Assembly: GCA_049601975.1 (NCBI GenBank)
Contig: JBMYRC010000094.1
Span: 1-16,309 of the forward strand
Source of the DNA: UBA6544 sp049601975
GTDB lineage: Bacteria > Pseudomonadota > Alphaproteobacteria > UBA8366
Direction: 5' to 3'
Length of the DNA: 16,309 nucleotides
Below the pieces are notes generated by a model that searched no databases, was not told the origin of the DNA, and worked only from the letters and a program-made list of their open reading frames with translations. This document shows positions 14,298-16,309 of the stretch, piece after piece. The translations under genes and the position numbers were made by a program. Within the stretch, counting starts at the first letter, position 1, and the number at the start of each line of letters is the position of its first letter.

Positions 14298-14711
14298 CTA
14301 GATGCTACGATATATGAAAAATCGTCGGTCCGAAAATTCTTCCGGCGGCAAGAGCGGCCCGATCAAAGCCGCGTTCTTGTTGGACTGGTTCTGATTGTCC
14401 CCGCCGATATCCGCATGCACTAATACTACTCCAGCACCCAAGTTACGTGCCGCGCGCGGCAGCGATTCCGACATCTCGCCAAGGTAGGTGAATTCTTGTG
14501 GCGGAATGGTGTCCTCATGCGCTGCGATCAACCGATAAAATACGGAAATTCGCCGCTCCAGCATCAAACTACGGATATGATCTTAGGCCCGTCCTTTTCC
14601 CAAACCTAGTTCAATCACACAGCCTGGACGCTCCAGCAGTTCGGCTGCCGCGAATCCGAGACAGATCCACTGCGCCATTAGACGCGCAATTGCTGAATCG
14701 AGCCTCGACAT
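14298..14711 (-). pseudogene. SAM-dependent methyltransferase gene, degraded
   Basis: From the ATG at 14711 (after GAGGACACC) the frame reads MSRLDSAIARLMAQWICLG, then AAAELLERPGCVIELGLGKG, the glycine-rich SAM-binding motif. A TAA at 14585-14583 then replaces what is probably a Tyr codon in a GRTYDHLR-type segment. The same frame continues as DHIRSLMLERRISVFYRLI, AAHEDTIPPQEFTYLGEMSE and LVHADIGG, matching the middle of this small class I methyltransferase family, and ends at 14298 with a tail (FSDRRFFIYRSI) that does not look like the expected C-terminal strand. It is probably inactive. A readthrough product cannot be excluded. Confidence 0.65.
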
Positions 14712-14858
14712 GGTGTCCTCGCAGCTTGATGTTTGATCCGATGGGAATACGAGACGGACCCCCCGCTCCTCCAGCCTCTTTATGAGGTGGCGAGGTGGTT
14801 CCCCGACTTCAAGACCATCACGCCGCCATCATGGCCAGTTGACCCAAGATGTATCGAC
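14712..14858 (-). other. Coding-like remnant between argC and the methyltransferase remnant
   Basis: On the minus strand, the frame shared with the methyltransferase remnant reads EVGEPPRHLIKRLEERGVRL directly upstream of it, and a neighbouring frame reads GHDGGVMVLK just before. These fragments look protein-coding but sit between stops and have no clear start. I cannot name the family. Confidence 0.3.
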
Positions 14859-15809
14859 TCATTCAAGGCCCGCCGCTTCGGATAGGCCCAGCATGATGTT
14901 TAAATTCTGGACGGCCTGACCGGAGGCGCCCTTGCCTAGATTATCGAGCAATCCCATCAACACGGCTTGGCCGCACGCTTCATTTCCGAACACATGCAGT
15001 CGCAACTCGTTGGTATCATTCAGATCTTCGGGCACCAGCAAGCCGATGGTATCGGTTTGCTGCAGACCCGCGACCGTCACGAAATGGCACCCATCGTAGT
15101 GGTCGGCAAGAGCATCCTGAATAGCCGCCGGGCTCGGTTGCCCCGGAATAGCCCGTAGTTGTAACGGAACCTGCACGATCATCCCTTTATAATACCGCCC
15201 AACGCTGGGCACGAAGAGAGGACGATGCGAGAGACCGGACCATTTCACGATCTCCGGCACATGCTTGTGTTCAAGTTTCATGCCGTAGACACGAAACGGT
15301 ACTTCAGTATAGGTCTCCTCATTCGGATTTTCGAACTCGGCGATCATCGATTTCCCGCCGCCGGAATATCCCGAAATAGCGTTAATCGTCACCGGAAAAT
15401 CCGTCGGTAAGATGCCCCGTTCGACCAGCGGGTGCATCAACCCAATGGCCGCGATAGCGTAACATCCTGGATTACTGACACGAGTCGCCTCTGCGATCTT
15501 TTTCCTTTGTTCGCCGTCATATTCCGGCATCCCGTAAATCCATCCATCGGCAACCCGGTGCGCGGTGCTGGCGTCGATGACCTTCACCTTAGGGTTTTCG
15601 ATCATGGCGACGGAATCCCGGGCTGCGTCGTCCGGCAAACACAAGATGACCAAGTCGGCCTCGTTCAGCATCTCGCGGCGCATATCCACATTCCGGCGGT
15701 CTTTTTGCGCCAGGCTCATGAGTTGGACATCGCTCCGCCCTTCGAGACGCGTGCGTATTTGCAGTCCCGTCGTGCCATGCTCGCCGTCGATAAATACTTG
15801 TGCCGTCAT
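14859..15809 (-). CDS. argC: N-acetyl-gamma-glutamyl-phosphate reductase, short form
   Basis: A 316-residue ArgC of the short (type 2) class, which reduces N-acetylglutamyl phosphate to the semialdehyde with NADPH in arginine biosynthesis. Seen: the N-terminal FIDGEHGTTGLQIRTRL (6-22) with the nucleotide-binding GEHGTTG, LPDDAAR (58-64), DASTAHRV (79-86), the catalytic Cys116 in SNPGCYA, GYSGGGKSM (147-155), the HKHVPEI segment (181-187), and a C-terminal NEACGQAVLMGLLDNLGKGASGQAVQN. All expected elements are present. The ATG at 15809 follows GGGAGAGAGAAG; the open frame upstream runs through a hairpin and is not coding. Alphaproteobacterial argC often follows rplM-rpsI, which are absent here. 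A terminator-like hairpin lies immediately upstream (separate entry). Confidence 0.96.
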   Translation of the reverse strand: MTAQVFIDGEHGTTGLQIRTRLEGRSDVQLMSLAQKDRRNVDMRREMLNEADLVILCLPDDAARDSVAMIENPKVKVIDASTAHRVADGWIYGMPEYDGEQRKKIAEATRVSNPGCYAIAAIGLMHPLVERGILPTDFPVTINAISGYSGGGKSMIAEFENPNEETYTEVPFRVYGMKLEHKHVPEIVKWSGLSHRPLFVPSVGRYYKGMIVQVPLQLRAIPGQPSPAAIQDALADHYDGCHFVTVAGLQQTDTIGLLVPEDLNDTNELRLHVFGNEACGQAVLMGLLDNLGKGASGQAVQNLNIMLGLSEAAGLE

Positions 15810-15822
15810 CTTCTCTCTCCCA

Positions 15823-15859
15823 CAAAAAAATCGGGCGCCCCCGGTTGGGGACGCCCGAT
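15823..15859 (-). terminator. Terminator-like hairpin in the argC leader
   Basis: On the minus strand, arms 15859-15847 and 15842-15830 pair as CGCCCGAT / ATCGGGCG plus a GGGG / CCCC inner stem, with one mismatch and a four-base loop. Seven T residues follow directly (15829-15823), giving a textbook intrinsic terminator. It ends about 14 bases before the argC ATG, so it either ends transcription of a lost upstream gene or acts as an attenuator of argC. Confidence 0.7.
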
Positions 15860-15919
15860 CCGTAGATCGTAAGCAATCCCTTAAGTTTGGCGCTTTGAGA
15901 ACTGAAAATTTCAAATAAT

Positions 15920-15947
15920 AAAATATTTTCAATTATTTAAAGTGCAA
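15920..15947 (-). promoter_or_regulatory. Possible argC promoter
   Basis: On the minus strand TTGCAC (15947-15942) and TATTTT (15925-15920) are separated by 16 bases in an AT-rich setting upstream of the hairpin. This is a weak consensus match in sequence where such matches are common by chance. Confidence 0.25.
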
Positions 15948-16197
15948 TATATATGTTGCGCCTCCTTTGCGCCTTGCATTTTCAGTCACATCATCCGACT
16001 TAAAACTGTTAAACGGACTATCTCAAATCCTTACATCCATAAACTTTGTGACGAACCATATTTTACAAATAATAACCGCTCATTTTTGATCGCACTCACC
16101 CATCCAACCAAGTTATTCTTGTCGATATCGACAGTATATAAATCTACATTTTGTAATATTATTGCATTTTTGCATCATTGTTAATTTTTTATTATAT

Positions 16198-16225
16198 TTA
16201 CAATAATACCAATGTATTATTGTAA
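16198..16225. repeat. AT-rich perfect palindrome
   Basis: Arms TTACAATAATAC (16198-16209) and GTATTATTGTAA (16214-16225) match perfectly over 12 bases around a CAAT spacer. It could be a regulator-binding site or a hairpin. Neither side has a proper U-run for a terminator. Confidence 0.5.
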
Positions 16226-16309
16226 GTAATTATGCCACACGGATAAAGAAAAAGGTAAGCTGCAGTTATTTGTGGAAGGATTTGTGGTTCGATTATAGTT
16301 TTCCCCTGA

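Larger units (their letters stand above)
15860..16309. other. AT-rich non-coding stretch at the window end
   Basis: From about 15890 the composition becomes clearly more AT-rich than the rest of the window, with long A and T runs. The only open frame of any length (15942-16184, plus strand) has no recognisable motif, no ribosome binding site and non-typical composition, so I do not call it. The stretch holds the putative argC promoter and one AT-rich palindrome. I see no gene, tRNA or insertion-sequence end. Confidence 0.6.

Noticed and set aside
15942..16184. Plus-strand open frame in the AT-rich end
   Set aside because: It has no ribosome binding site and no motif, and its composition is what chance would give in AT-rich DNA.
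1..16309. CRISPR arrays, tRNA or rRNA genes, insertion sequences
   Set aside because: Reading through the window I saw no regularly spaced repeats, cloverleaf-like sequence, transposase motif or terminal inverted repeats.

Overview
The window looks like chromosomal DNA from an alphaproteobacterium, probably of Rhodospirillales type. It has moderately high GC, dense operons with ATGA or TGATG overlaps, and purine-rich ribosome binding sites. It also has proteins typical of that group: a BDH-like SDR, a TAXI receptor, a CheY-like regulator with a YIGPDRR-type linker, and a short-form ArgC. The placement is inferred from protein character only, since no rRNA or other marker gene is present.

Positions 31-5193 (minus strand) hold a compact catabolic operon. 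In transcription order it encodes two adjacent acyl-CoA dehydrogenase-like subunits, a 3-hydroxybutyrate-dehydrogenase-like SDR, a 3-hydroxyisobutyrate-dehydrogenase-family reductase, a carboxymuconolactone-decarboxylase-family protein and a second, paralogous SDR. A divergent crotonase with a lysine-rich tail (5293-6156) lies beside it. Together they could carry out dehydrogenation, hydration and oxidation of an unidentified CoA ester, with side reactions on a small hydroxy or keto acid.

Positions 6162-9290 hold a hairpin between convergent genes, a frameshifted rhodanese, a UxaA-family (altronate dehydratase-like) enzyme, a small unknown protein and a third SDR.

Positions 9411-14711 are a zone of gene decay mixed with intact genes. 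It contains a TAXI-type TRAP receptor pseudogene with two stops and a frameshift, and a secreted TPR protein broken at an A AAA AAC heptamer. An intact M19 dipeptidase homologue lacks several metal ligands. A response-regulator pseudogene has three stops and one or two frameshifts. An intact gamma-carbonic-anhydrase-family protein follows, then a methyltransferase pseudogene.

Positions 14859-15809 hold an intact argC with a terminator-like hairpin directly in its 5' leader. From about 15890 to the end the sequence turns strongly AT-rich and shows no convincing gene, only an AT-rich perfect palindrome.

The two main messages are an uncharacterised CoA-ester catabolic operon, and clustered pseudogenes that suggest recent relaxation of selection, for example a lineage shifting to a narrower or host-associated niche. 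That lifestyle is inference.
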